DNA of 64,000 nucleotides from Ramlibacter agri (GTDB taxonomy: Bacteria > Pseudomonadota > Gammaproteobacteria > Burkholderiales > Burkholderiaceae_C): positions 3,766,217-3,830,216 of the forward strand of contig NZ_JABBFX010000001.1 in the NCBI RefSeq assembly GCF_012927085.1, read 5' to 3'. The notes below the pieces were generated by a model, which was not told the origin of the DNA, did no database searches, and saw nothing but the letters and a program-made list of their open reading frames with translations. This document shows, one piece after another, positions 52,504 through 61,756 of the stretch. The number at the start of each line of letters is the position of its first letter. Within the stretch, counting starts at the first letter, position 1. The translations under genes were made by a program, and so were the position numbers.

Positions 52504-55500
52504 ATGCGCCAGCATGCGACGGAAGCAGTACCAGCCGTGAGGCCAGAAGACGAAGAACTCAGCCCCGGTTTCATGGTGGTCCATGGCAACCACCCCGAAT
52601 CCCTGCGGGACCTGATGCTGGCCTGGATCGCCGGCCATCCGCTGGCCCCCCTGGAAGACGAGGTGGTGCTGGTGCAGAGCAACGGCGTCGCCCAGTGGCT
52701 GAAGCTGTCGCTGGCGGCGGACCGCCAGGATGGCGGCATCGGCATTGCCGCTGCCTTGCGCACCCAGCTGCCTTCTCAATTCCTCTGGGAAGCCTACCGC
52801 GCCGTGCTCGGGCGCGAAGCCGTGCCGGCCGCCTCGCCCTTCGACAAGGCGCAGCTGGTGTGGCGCCTGCTGCGCCTGCTGCCGCAGCGCCTGGCCGAGC
52901 CGGTGTTCGCGCCGCTCGCGCGCTTCCTCGAACGCGACACCGACGCGCGCAAGCTGCACCAGCTGGCCGAGCGCATCGCCGACCTGTTCGACCAGTACCA
53001 GGTGTACCGGGCCGACTGGCTGGCCGAATGGGCCGCGGGCACCGACTACATCGACACCAGCCGCCAGGGCCGCCTGCTGGTGCCGCGCGAGCAGATGTGG
53101 CAGCCGCAGCTGTGGCGCGCGCTGCTGAAGGACGTGGGCGCCGCTGGCGCGGCCAGCAGCCGCGCCGAGGTCCACCGCCGCTTCCTCCTCGCCGCGCGGG
53201 ACTGGACGGGCGAACGGCCCGCGCAGTTGCCGCGCCGCGTCTGCGTGTTCGGCGTGTCCTCGCTGCCGCAGCAGGCGCTGGAAGTGCTGGCGGCGCTGGC
53301 CCGCTTCACGCAGGTGCTGCTGACCGTGCACAACCCCTGCGAGCACGACTGGTCGCACATCGTGGCCGACCAGGACCTGCTGCGCAGCGCGCGCATGCGG
53401 CAGCAGCGCCGGCCCGGCACTCGCAACGAGCCGGACGACGAGGACGTGCTGCATCTGCAGGCGCAGCCGCTGCTGGCGGCCTGGGGCAAGCAGGGCCGCG
53501 ACTTCATCCGCCTGCTGGACCTGCACGACGAGCGCGAAAGCTACGAGCCGCGCTTCGCCGCCATCGGCCAGCGCATCGACGTGTTCGAGCGCGAGGAACC
53601 TCTGACCTTGCTGCGCCAGCTGCAGGACGACATCCGCGACCTGCGGCCGCTGGCCGAGACGCGCGCGCAGTGGCCGGCGGTGGACGCGAGCGCGGACCGT
53701 TCGATCGAATTCCACGTCGCCCACGGGCCGCAGCGCGAGGTCGAGATCCTGCACGACCAGCTGCTCGCTGCCTTCGCCGCCGATCCCACGCTGCGTCCGC
53801 GCGACGTCATCGTGATGGTGCCGGACATCGCGACCTATGCGGCGCACGTGCAGGCCGTGTTCGGGCTGGTGGACCGCAAGGACCCGCGCCACATTCCTTA
53901 CGCGCTGGCCGACCGCGGCCAGCGGCAGCACGATCCGCTGCTGGTCGCCCTGGAAAAGCTGCTCGCGCTGCCGACGTCGCGGCTGGCCGTGAGCGACGTG
54001 CTGGACCTGCTGGAGGTGCCCGCGCTGCGCGAGCGCTTCGGCATCGAGGAGCACCAGCTGCCGCTGCTGCATCGCTGGATCGCGGCGGCGCGCGTGCGCT
54101 GGGGCCTGCATGCGCAGCACCGGGCCAGCCTCGAGCTGCCGCAGGGCCTGGAACAGAACAGCTGGGCCTTCGGCCTGCGCCGCATGCTGCTTGGCTATGC
54201 AGTGGGCGCGGGGGAGACCTGGGAAGGCATCGCGCCGATGGACGAAATCGGCGGCCTGGACGCGGCGCTGCTCGGGCCGCTGGTAGGCCTGCTCAATGCG
54301 CTGGAGGCGCACTGGCAGGCCCTGGCCGAGCCGGCGCCGCCTGCCATCTGGGGCGAACGCCTGCGCGCGCTGCTGGCCGGCTTCTTCGAGGCTGAGGATG
54401 GCAGCGAAGAGGGCTTCACCCTGCTGCGGCTGGAAGGCGCGCTGCAGGAATGGCTGGAGGCCTGCGAGCAGGCCGCGCTGCGCGAGCCGCTGCCGCTGGC
54501 CGTGGTCCGCGACCATTGGCTGGCGCGCATGGAGCAGGGCGGGCTGAACCAGCCTTTCTTCGGCGGTGGCGTCACCTTCGCCTCGCTGATGCCCATGCGC
54601 GCCATCCCCTTCCGCTGGATCGCGCTGCTCGGGATGAACGACGGCGACTACCCGCGCAGCCGCGTGCCCATGGACTTCGACCTGATGGGGCAGGACTGGC
54701 GGCCCGGCGACCGCTCGCGGCGCGAGGACGACCGCTACCTGTTCCTGGAGGCGCTGCTGTCGGCCCGCGAACACCTGCACGTGAGCTGGGTGGGCCGCAG
54801 CATCCGCGACAACGAGGCGCGTCCGCCCTCGGTGCTGCTGGCACAGCTGCGCGACCACATCGCGGCCGGCTGGCGGCTCGCCGGCGACGAGCGCGGGCAG
54901 GCGAAGGCCGGCCGTGCGCTGGTCGAGGCATTGACGGTGGCGCATCGGCTGCAGCCTTTCCATCCGTCCTATTTCGACGGCAACCTGCCGGGGCTCTTCA
55001 GCTATGCGGGCGAGTGGCGCGCGAGCCTTGCCACGCCGAAGGCCGCCGCGGAAGATCCCGCCGCACTGCCGCCGCAGCCGCGCGACGCGCCGCTGACGGT
55101 GCGCACGCTGGCGAGCTTCGTGAAGGACCCGGTGCGCGGCTTCTTCCACGAGCGCCTGGGCATCCGCTTCCGGGACGACGATCCCGTCGGCGAGGACCAG
55201 GAGCCGTTCGCGCTGAACGCGCTGGAGAACTGGCAATTGCAGGACGCGCTGATCCAGGCCCAGAAGGCGGCAGTCGATGCCGGCGTCGAGCGCGAACCGG
55301 CCTTGCAGGCGCAGCTGGATCGGCTGGTCGCGCAGGGCGAGCTCCCGCTGGGCCACTTCGCCGCCGGTGCGCAGCAGCAGTTGGCCGAGCCGATGGCCAG
55401 GCTGTTCACCGAGTACCAGCGCCAATTGCGGGCGTGGCCGCGGGTGTTGCCCGACGAACCGCTCGACTACTTGCCGCACGGGGCGTCATCGACGCTGCGG

Positions 55501-56034
55501 CTGGACGACTGGCTGTCCGGCCTGCGCGCCGGCGAAGACGGTTCGCGCGCCCGCCTGCTGCTGGAAAGCAGCGGCGTGGTGAAGGAAGGCAAGTGGCGCC
55601 ACGACAAGTTGCTGCCCCACTGGGTGGCGCACCTGGCCGGCCACGTGAAAGGGGAGCCCTTGACGACGGTGGTCCTGAGCAAGGCCGGCACGGCCTGGCT
55701 GAAGCCGCTGGACCTCGCGCATGCGCGCGCCTGCTGGGACCAGCTGCTGCGCGCCTGGGACGAAGGCCTGCGGCGGCCCTTGCCCTTCGCCGTGCTGCCG
55801 GCCAGCGCCTGGATGAAGGGCGAAGACCGCGAAGCGGCGCGTGCCTGCTACGAGGACCACGATCCCGACAACGGCAAGTTCGCCGAGCGGCAGCGCAACG
55901 CGCATCTCGGGCGCGCCTTCACCGATTTCGAGGCCTTGTGGGCCGCCGGCGAGTTCGCGCAATGGACCGATGCCTTGCTGAAGCCGATGGCCGACGCTCT
56001 GGGCACGCCGCCGAAGGAAGGAGGCGCGGCATGA
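52504..56034 (+). CDS. recC: Exodeoxyribonuclease V gamma subunit (RecC)
   Basis: A 1176-residue RecC, close to the E. coli length (1122). The N-terminal VHGNHPESLRDLMLAWI and internal segments GLNDGDYPRS-like (LGMNDGDYPRSRVPMDFDL) and PFHPSYF are characteristic. RecC carries no ATPase but recognises Chi and splits the duplex for RecB and RecD. Start ATG at 52504; Met24 (52573) is an alternative. A TAGAGT box lies eight bases before the ATG. It overlaps recB by ATGA. Confidence 0.93.
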   Translation: MRQHATEAVPAVRPEDEELSPGFMVVHGNHPESLRDLMLAWIAGHPLAPLEDEVVLVQSNGVAQWLKLSLAADRQDGGIGIAAALRTQLPSQFLWEAYRAVLGREAVPAASPFDKAQLVWRLLRLLPQRLAEPVFAPLARFLERDTDARKLHQLAERIADLFDQYQVYRADWLAEWAAGTDYIDTSRQGRLLVPREQMWQPQLWRALLKDVGAAGAASSRAEVHRRFLLAARDWTGERPAQLPRRVCVFGVSSLPQQALEVLAALARFTQVLLTVHNPCEHDWSHIVADQDLLRSARMRQQRRPGTRNEPDDEDVLHLQAQPLLAAWGKQGRDFIRLLDLHDERESYEPRFAAIGQRIDVFEREEPLTLLRQLQDDIRDLRPLAETRAQWPAVDASADRSIEFHVAHGPQREVEILHDQLLAAFAADPTLRPRDVIVMVPDIATYAAHVQAVFGLVDRKDPRHIPYALADRGQRQHDPLLVALEKLLALPTSRLAVSDVLDLLEVPALRERFGIEEHQLPLLHRWIAAARVRWGLHAQHRASLELPQGLEQNSWAFGLRRMLLGYAVGAGETWEGIAPMDEIGGLDAALLGPLVGLLNALEAHWQALAEPAPPAIWGERLRALLAGFFEAEDGSEEGFTLLRLEGALQEWLEACEQAALREPLPLAVVRDHWLARMEQGGLNQPFFGGGVTFASLMPMRAIPFRWIALLGMNDGDYPRSRVPMDFDLMGQDWRPGDRSRREDDRYLFLEALLSAREHLHVSWVGRSIRDNEARPPSVLLAQLRDHIAAGWRLAGDERGQAKAGRALVEALTVAHRLQPFHPSYFDGNLPGLFSYAGEWRASLATPKAAAEDPAALPPQPRDAPLTVRTLASFVKDPVRGFFHERLGIRFRDDDPVGEDQEPFALNALENWQLQDALIQAQKAAVDAGVEREPALQAQLDRLVAQGELPLGHFAAGAQQQLAEPMARLFTEYQRQLRAWPRVLPDEPLDYLPHGASSTLRLDDWLSGLRAGEDGSRARLLLESSGVVKEGKWRHDKLLPHWVAHLAGHVKGEPLTTVVLSKAGTAWLKPLDLAHARACWDQLLRAWDEGLRRPLPFAVLPASAWMKGEDREAARACYEDHDPDNGKFAERQRNAHLGRAFTDFEALWAAGEFAQWTDALLKPMADALGTPPKEGGAA

Positions 56035-59000
56035 GTGTCCCCTCCATCCTGGAACCGCTGGCTTTCCCCCTGCGCGGCAGCGCGCTGATCGAGGCCAGTG
56101 CCGGCACCGGCAAGACTTTCACGATCGCGGCGCTGTACCTGCGCCTGGTGCTGGGGCACGGCGGCGCGGCCGCCTTCCCGCAGGCGCTGGTGCCGCCGCA
56201 GATCCTGGTGGTGACCTTCACCGAGGCCGCCACCAAGGAGTTGCGTGACCGCATCCGCGCGCGCCTGGCCGAAGCGGCGGACCTGTTCCTCGAAGAGCCG
56301 ACCAGCGAAGCCTGCGAGCCGAACGGCGAACTGCTGCACGACCTGCGCGCGAGCTATCCGCCCGCGGAGTGGCCACGCTGCGCCCGCACGCTGCGCCTGG
56401 CCGCCGAGTGGATGGACGAGGCGGCCGTCTCCACCATCCACGGCTGGTGCTACCGCATGCTGCGCGAGCACGCGTTCGACAGCGGCAGCCTGTTCACGCA
56501 GGCGCTGGAGGCGCAGCAGGACGAACTGTTCGAGGAAGCGGTGCGCGACTACTGGCGCAGCTACTTCTATCCGCTGGAGGCGGAGGACGTGGCGAAGCTG
56601 GCCAAGCGCTGGACAGCGCCGACGCCGGATTCGGAGTCCGGCAGCCGGCAGAAAAAGGACCTGGCGAACATCGTGCGCAAGCTGCTGGAGCAGCGCGCCC
56701 ACCTGCCCGCCGGCGAGGAGCCGGCGCAGGCGCTGGCTGCCGCGCGCGCCGAGCGCACCGCGAAGCTGCGCGAGTACAAGGCGCCGTGGAAGCAGTGGGC
56801 AGACCAGCTGGAAGGCCTGCTGGACGCCGCCTGCGCGGCCAAGCAGGTGAACGGCACCAAGTTCAAGTCCAGCCACTACAAGCCCTGGTTCGCGCGCCTG
56901 CGAACCTGGGCCGCGGACGACGCATTGGCGGAGCTGGATCTCGGCAAGGGCTGGGCCCGCCTCACGCCGCAAGGCCTGGCCGAGGTCTGGAAGGCGGGCC
57001 AGCCGCCGGACCATCCGGCGCTGGACGATCTGCGCACCCTGCGCGAGCGCCTGCAGTCGCTGCCCACCGGCGAGGCCGACGTGCTATGCCACGCGACCCA
57101 CTGGATTGCGGCGCGCCTCGCGCTGGAGCAGGAGCGGCGCGCCGAGATGGGCTTCAACGACCTGCTGACGCGGCTCGACGCGGCGCTGCAGGGGCCGAAC
57201 GGCGCGCGGCTCGCGAACGTGATCCGCACCCAGTTCCCGGTGGCGCTGATCGACGAGTTCCAGGACACCGACCCGCTGCAGTACCGCATCTTCGACGCGG
57301 TCTATGGCGTGGCGCGCAACGCGCAGGACGGCGCGGTGGTGCTGATCGGCGACCCCAAGCAGGCGATCTACGCCTTCCGCGGCGCCGATATCCACACCTA
57401 CCTTGCGGCGCGGCGCGACACCGAGGGGAGGCACGCGACCCTGGGCACCAATTTCCGCTCGACGCAGGACATGGTTGCCGCGGTGAACCAGTTCTTCGGC
57501 CAGGCCGAGGAGCGGGCCGCCGGCAAGGGCGCCTTCCTGTTCCGGAAGGAAGGCGACAACCCGCTGCCCTTCGTGCGGGTCGGCGCGCAGGGCCGCAAGC
57601 AGCGCTGGGTGGTGGAAGGCGCGCCCGCGCCCGCGCTCACCTGCTGGGTGCAGGACGAGGGCGGCGCGCCGGCGAACAACGCCTACGTGCAGTCCATGGC
57701 CGGCGCCGCTGCTGGCGAGATCGTGCGCCTGCTGAAGCTGGGGCAGGACAGGAAGGCCGGATTCGAGCACGACGGCGTGCTGAAGCCGCTGCAGCCGGGC
57801 GACATCGCGGTGCTGGTGAACACCGGCCGCGAGGCGCGTGCCGTGCGGCAGGCGCTGGCGGCGCTGGGCGTTCGCAGCGTCTACCTGTCCGACCAGGACT
57901 CGGTGTTCGCGAGCGCCGTGGCCGCCGACCTGCAGCGCCTGCTGCAAGGCTGCGCCGAGCCGGAAGACGACCGCGTGCTGCGGGCCGCCCTCGGCACCGG
58001 GCTGCTGGGGCTGTCCTGGTCCGCGCTGGATCGCCTGAACCAGGACGACTTGCACTGGGAGGCGCGGGTGCTGCAGTTCCGCGCCTATCGCGAGCAATGG
58101 CGCACGCAGGGCGTGCTGCCCATGCTGCGCCGCCTGTTGAACGACTTCGAGGTGCCGCGCCGGCTGCTCGCCGCCGCCGACGAACGCGCGCTGACCGACG
58201 TGCTGCACCTGGCCGAACTGCTGCAGGAAGCCAGCGCGCTGCTCGATGGCGAACATGCGCTGGTGCGCTACCTGGCGGAGCAGCGCGCCGAAGGCAATAA
58301 CGCCGGCGAAGCACGGCTCGTGCGGCTGGAAAGCGACGCCGAGCTGCTGAAGGTGGTGACGGTGCACAAGTCCAAGGGCCTGGAATACCCGCTGGTGTTC
58401 CTGCCCTTCGCCTGCGCCTGCCGCCCGGCGAAGGACACCGACCTGCCGCTGAAGTGGCATGACGCCGAAGGCCGCTTGCAACTGGCGCTGCAGGCGCAGT
58501 CCGGCCTGCTGCCGCTGGTGGACGAAGAGCGCCTGGGCGAGGACCTGCGCAAGCTGTACGTGGCGCTCACGCGGGCCCGCTATGCCACCTGGATCGGGCT
58601 GGCTCCGGTGCGCGATTTCGAGCGCACCGCCGTCGGCTACCTGCTGGCCGGCGCTGCGCCGGTGGCGGCAGGGACGCTGGAGGACGTCGTCCGCGCGTCG
58701 CTGGGCGAGGGCGATGCGATCGCCATCGCTCCGGCGCCCGCAGCGGGCGATGAGCCTTACGTCGCGAGCCTGGCGCAAACGGTGCTCGCGCCCGAGCCGC
58801 CGCTGCCGGCCGGCCCGCGCGAGCCCTGGTGGATCGCGAGCTATTCGGGCCTGCGCATCGCGCCGGGTGCCGCCCTGGAAGAGGGCACGGCACCGGTCGC
58901 GGAAGCCGTCGTGCCCGAGAGCGCCACCGAGGCGACCTATCGCGAAAGCCTGGACGACGCCAGCGACGACGTGCCGGCCGACGTGGCCGCCGAGCCCGGC

Positions 59001-59744
59001 ACCCTGCACGACTTCCCGCGCGGACCCAGCCCCGGCAGCTTCCTGCACGGACTGCTGGAGTGGGCCGGCCGCGAAGGCTTTGCGCGCGTCGCCACCTCGT
59101 CCGCCGAGCGCGACGCGCTGATCGCGCGCCGCTGCCAGGCGCGCGGCTGGCAGGCCTGGACCGTGCCGCTGCAGCAGTGGCTGGCGCGCTGGCTGGCGAC
59201 GCCGCTGGAGCTGTCGGCCCTGACGCCGGGAGCACGCGTGAGCCCGGCGCAGATGCGCTCGGTGCAGGTCGAGATGGAGTTCTGGTTCGCGGCCTCGCGC
59301 GTGGACACGCAGAAGCTGGACGCGCTGGTGCGCCGCCACGTGCTGCCCGGCGCGCCGCGGCCGGCGCTGCAGCCCAACCAGCTGAATGGCATGCTCAAGG
59401 GCTTCATCGACCTGGTGTTCGCGCACGAGGGCCGCTACTACGTGGCCGACTACAAGTCCAACCGCCTCGGCGCGATGGAGGCCGACTACACGCCGGCGGC
59501 GATGCGCGCCGAAGTGCTCAAGCACCGCTATGAATTGCAGTACACGCTGTACCTGTTCGCGCTGCACCGGCTGCTGCGCTCGCGCATTCCGGACTACGAC
59601 TACGAGCGCGACGTGGGCGGCGCCGTCTACCTGTTCCTGCGCGGGCATGCGGCGCCCGGTGGCGGCCTGCACCTGGAGCGGCCGGGCGTGGCGCTGATGG
59701 ATGCGCTCGATCGCCTGTTCAGCGGCGCGGAGGTTGCGGCATGA
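56031..59744 (+). CDS. recB: Exodeoxyribonuclease V beta subunit (RecB)
   Basis: A 1237-residue UvrD-type helicase-nuclease. Walker A EASAGTGKT (Lys28), Walker B VALIDEFQDTDPLQ near residue 408, motif TVHKSKGLEYPLVFLPF in the 3' half, and a C-terminal nuclease domain with VADYKSN (Asp1140, Lys1142) are all intact, so both helicase and nuclease activities are expected. It is the 3'-5' motor and the nuclease of RecBCD. Flanked by recC and recD with ATGA overlaps. Confidence 0.94.
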   Translation: MSVPSILEPLAFPLRGSALIEASAGTGKTFTIAALYLRLVLGHGGAAAFPQALVPPQILVVTFTEAATKELRDRIRARLAEAADLFLEEPTSEACEPNGELLHDLRASYPPAEWPRCARTLRLAAEWMDEAAVSTIHGWCYRMLREHAFDSGSLFTQALEAQQDELFEEAVRDYWRSYFYPLEAEDVAKLAKRWTAPTPDSESGSRQKKDLANIVRKLLEQRAHLPAGEEPAQALAAARAERTAKLREYKAPWKQWADQLEGLLDAACAAKQVNGTKFKSSHYKPWFARLRTWAADDALAELDLGKGWARLTPQGLAEVWKAGQPPDHPALDDLRTLRERLQSLPTGEADVLCHATHWIAARLALEQERRAEMGFNDLLTRLDAALQGPNGARLANVIRTQFPVALIDEFQDTDPLQYRIFDAVYGVARNAQDGAVVLIGDPKQAIYAFRGADIHTYLAARRDTEGRHATLGTNFRSTQDMVAAVNQFFGQAEERAAGKGAFLFRKEGDNPLPFVRVGAQGRKQRWVVEGAPAPALTCWVQDEGGAPANNAYVQSMAGAAAGEIVRLLKLGQDRKAGFEHDGVLKPLQPGDIAVLVNTGREARAVRQALAALGVRSVYLSDQDSVFASAVAADLQRLLQGCAEPEDDRVLRAALGTGLLGLSWSALDRLNQDDLHWEARVLQFRAYREQWRTQGVLPMLRRLLNDFEVPRRLLAAADERALTDVLHLAELLQEASALLDGEHALVRYLAEQRAEGNNAGEARLVRLESDAELLKVVTVHKSKGLEYPLVFLPFACACRPAKDTDLPLKWHDAEGRLQLALQAQSGLLPLVDEERLGEDLRKLYVALTRARYATWIGLAPVRDFERTAVGYLLAGAAPVAAGTLEDVVRASLGEGDAIAIAPAPAAGDEPYVASLAQTVLAPEPPLPAGPREPWWIASYSGLRIAPGAALEEGTAPVAEAVVPESATEATYRESLDDASDDVPADVAAEPGTLHDFPRGPSPGSFLHGLLEWAGREGFARVATSSAERDALIARRCQARGWQAWTVPLQQWLARWLATPLELSALTPGARVSPAQMRSVQVEMEFWFAASRVDTQKLDALVRRHVLPGAPRPALQPNQLNGMLKGFIDLVFAHEGRYYVADYKSNRLGAMEADYTPAAMRAEVLKHRYELQYTLYLFALHRLLRSRIPDYDYERDVGGAVYLFLRGHAAPGGGLHLERPGVALMDALDRLFSGAEVAA

Positions 59745-61702
59745 AGGTGGAGACCCTGCTGCAGGAACTCGCGCGCTGGGCCGAGGCCGGGTGGCTGCGG
59801 CCGCTGGACCACGCCTTCGCGGCCTTCCTGGCCCGCGAAGCAAGCGACGCCGACCCGCTGTTGTTGCTGGCCGCGGCGCTGGCCAGCCACCAGCTCGGGC
59901 GCGGCCACGCCTGCCTGGACTTGCAAGGCACGCTGCAAGCTCCGCTCGACACGCTGGCGCTGCCGCCGGAAGAAGAGACGCCGTCCGACCTGCCGGGCCC
60001 GCAGCAACTGCTGGCAGGCGTGGACCTCGCGCGCTGGCAGGCGGCCTTGCAGCATCCGCGCCTGGTGGCAGCGGGTGCGGGTGCCACACCACTCGTGCTG
60101 GATGGCGCGCGCCTGTACTTGCGCCGCTACTGGCAGCACGAGCAGACCGTGCAGCAGGCCATCGTGCTGCGGCTGCGCGACGATCCCGCGCCGGTGCCGG
60201 GCCTGCGCGAGGCGCTGGACGTCCTCTTCCCGGGCCCCGCCAGCGAGCCGGGCGAGCCGGACTGGCAGAAGGTCGCCTGCGCGCTGGCCGCGCGGCAGGA
60301 TTTCAGCATCGTCACCGGCGGCCCGGGCACGGGCAAGACGACGACGGTGGTGAAGCTGCTGGCCGTGCTGCAGCACCTGGCGCTGGGGAGCAGCGGGCGC
60401 CGCTTGCGCATCCGCCTCGCAGCGCCCACCGGCAAGGCAGCGGCGCGGCTGAACGCGTCCATTGCCGGCACGGTGCAGAAGCTGAAGCTGGAAGGCCTGC
60501 CGCAAGGCGAGGCGGTCCGCGCCGCGATCCCGACCGAGGTCACCACTGTGCACCGGCTGCTGGGCAGCCTGCCGGATACGCGCCACTTCCGCCACCACGC
60601 GGCCAACCCCCTGCCGCTGGACGTGCTGGTGCTGGACGAAGCCTCGATGGTGGACCTGGAGATGATGGCCGCGGTGCTCGATGCGCTGCCGCCTTCCGCG
60701 CGCCTGGTGCTGCTGGGCGACAAGGACCAGCTCGCCTCCGTGGAAGCCGGCGCGGTGCTGGGCGCGCTGTGCCGCCGCGCCGACGGCGGCCACTACACGC
60801 AAGCCACGCGCGACTGGCTGCGCGCGGCGACCGGCGAGGATGTGCCGGCCTTCCTGCTCGATGCGGCGGGCGAGCCGCTGGACCAGGCCGTGGTGAAGCT
60901 GCGCAAGAGCCACCGCTTCAGCGCGGAGAGCGGCATCGGCCAGTTCGCCGAGGCGGTGAACGACGGTTCGCCCGAGCGTGTGCGCGCCATCGTGCGCACG
61001 CCGCAGGCCGACCTGGCTTTCGTCGAACTCGGTACGGACGATGCAGCGTTGCGCCGCCTCGTGCTGGAAGACGACGCCAGTTATCGGCAGTACCTGGAGC
61101 GCCTGCGCGCGAAGGCGCCGGCCCCGGATGCGCAGCGCAGCGCCTTCGACGACTGGGCCCGTGCGGTGCTGGATGGCTACGGCGCCTTCCAGCTGCTGTG
61201 CGCGGTGCGCAAGGGGCCGCAGGGCGTGGAACGCGTCAACCAGCGCATCGCCACGATGCTGCAGGCCGCGGGCCTGACACCTGCCGCGAGTGGCTGGTAC
61301 CTGGGCCGGCCGGTGATGGTGAGCCGCAACGACTACGGGCTGGGCCTCATGAACGGCGACGTCGGCATCACGCTGCGGCTGCCGGCCGAAGGCGAGTGGA
61401 AGCTGCGCGTGGCTTTCCCGGCCGGCGACGGCAGCGACGGCATCCGCTGGGTGCTGCCCAGCCGGCTGCAGGCGGTGGAGACCGTGTTCGCAATGACGGT
61501 TCACAAGTCGCAGGGTTCGGAGTTCGGCCATGCGGCGCTGCTGCTGCCGGACCGCGCAAGCCGCGTGTTGACGCGCGAGCTGGTCTACACGGGCATCACG
61601 CGCGCGCGGCAGCGCTTCACGCTGGCGACCGCCGGCGGCATGGGCGTGCTGGAAGAAGCCGTGGTGCGGCGGATGGAGCGCGCGGGCGGGGACTTGGCTT
61701 AA
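59741..61702 (+). CDS. recD: Exodeoxyribonuclease V alpha subunit (RecD)
   Basis: A 653-residue superfamily-1 helicase, the 5'-3' motor of RecBCD. Walker A VTGGPGTGKTTTVVKLLA lies at about residues 190-207, Walker B LVLDEASMVDLEMM near 300, and motif TVHKSQGSEFGHAALLLP near the C terminus. Length is slightly above E. coli RecD (608). It overlaps recB by ATGA and ends the operon. Confidence 0.94.
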   Translation: MKVETLLQELARWAEAGWLRPLDHAFAAFLAREASDADPLLLLAAALASHQLGRGHACLDLQGTLQAPLDTLALPPEEETPSDLPGPQQLLAGVDLARWQAALQHPRLVAAGAGATPLVLDGARLYLRRYWQHEQTVQQAIVLRLRDDPAPVPGLREALDVLFPGPASEPGEPDWQKVACALAARQDFSIVTGGPGTGKTTTVVKLLAVLQHLALGSSGRRLRIRLAAPTGKAAARLNASIAGTVQKLKLEGLPQGEAVRAAIPTEVTTVHRLLGSLPDTRHFRHHAANPLPLDVLVLDEASMVDLEMMAAVLDALPPSARLVLLGDKDQLASVEAGAVLGALCRRADGGHYTQATRDWLRAATGEDVPAFLLDAAGEPLDQAVVKLRKSHRFSAESGIGQFAEAVNDGSPERVRAIVRTPQADLAFVELGTDDAALRRLVLEDDASYRQYLERLRAKAPAPDAQRSAFDDWARAVLDGYGAFQLLCAVRKGPQGVERVNQRIATMLQAAGLTPAASGWYLGRPVMVSRNDYGLGLMNGDVGITLRLPAEGEWKLRVAFPAGDGSDGIRWVLPSRLQAVETVFAMTVHKSQGSEFGHAALLLPDRASRVLTRELVYTGITRARQRFTLATAGGMGVLEEAVVRRMERAGGDLA

Positions 61703-61756
61703 AGGGCAATTCCCACCCTCGCGGGCTGCCCGCGCTTCGTCCTTGCGGGGGACGGC

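Noticed and set aside
51859..55479. A 1206-codon minus-strand open frame opposite recC
   Set aside because: recC is intact with family motifs on the plus strand; the antisense product has shadow composition and no domains.
57084..60092. A 1002-codon minus-strand open frame opposite recB
   Set aside because: Shadow of recB third-codon GC bias; the sense frame has all helicase and nuclease motifs.
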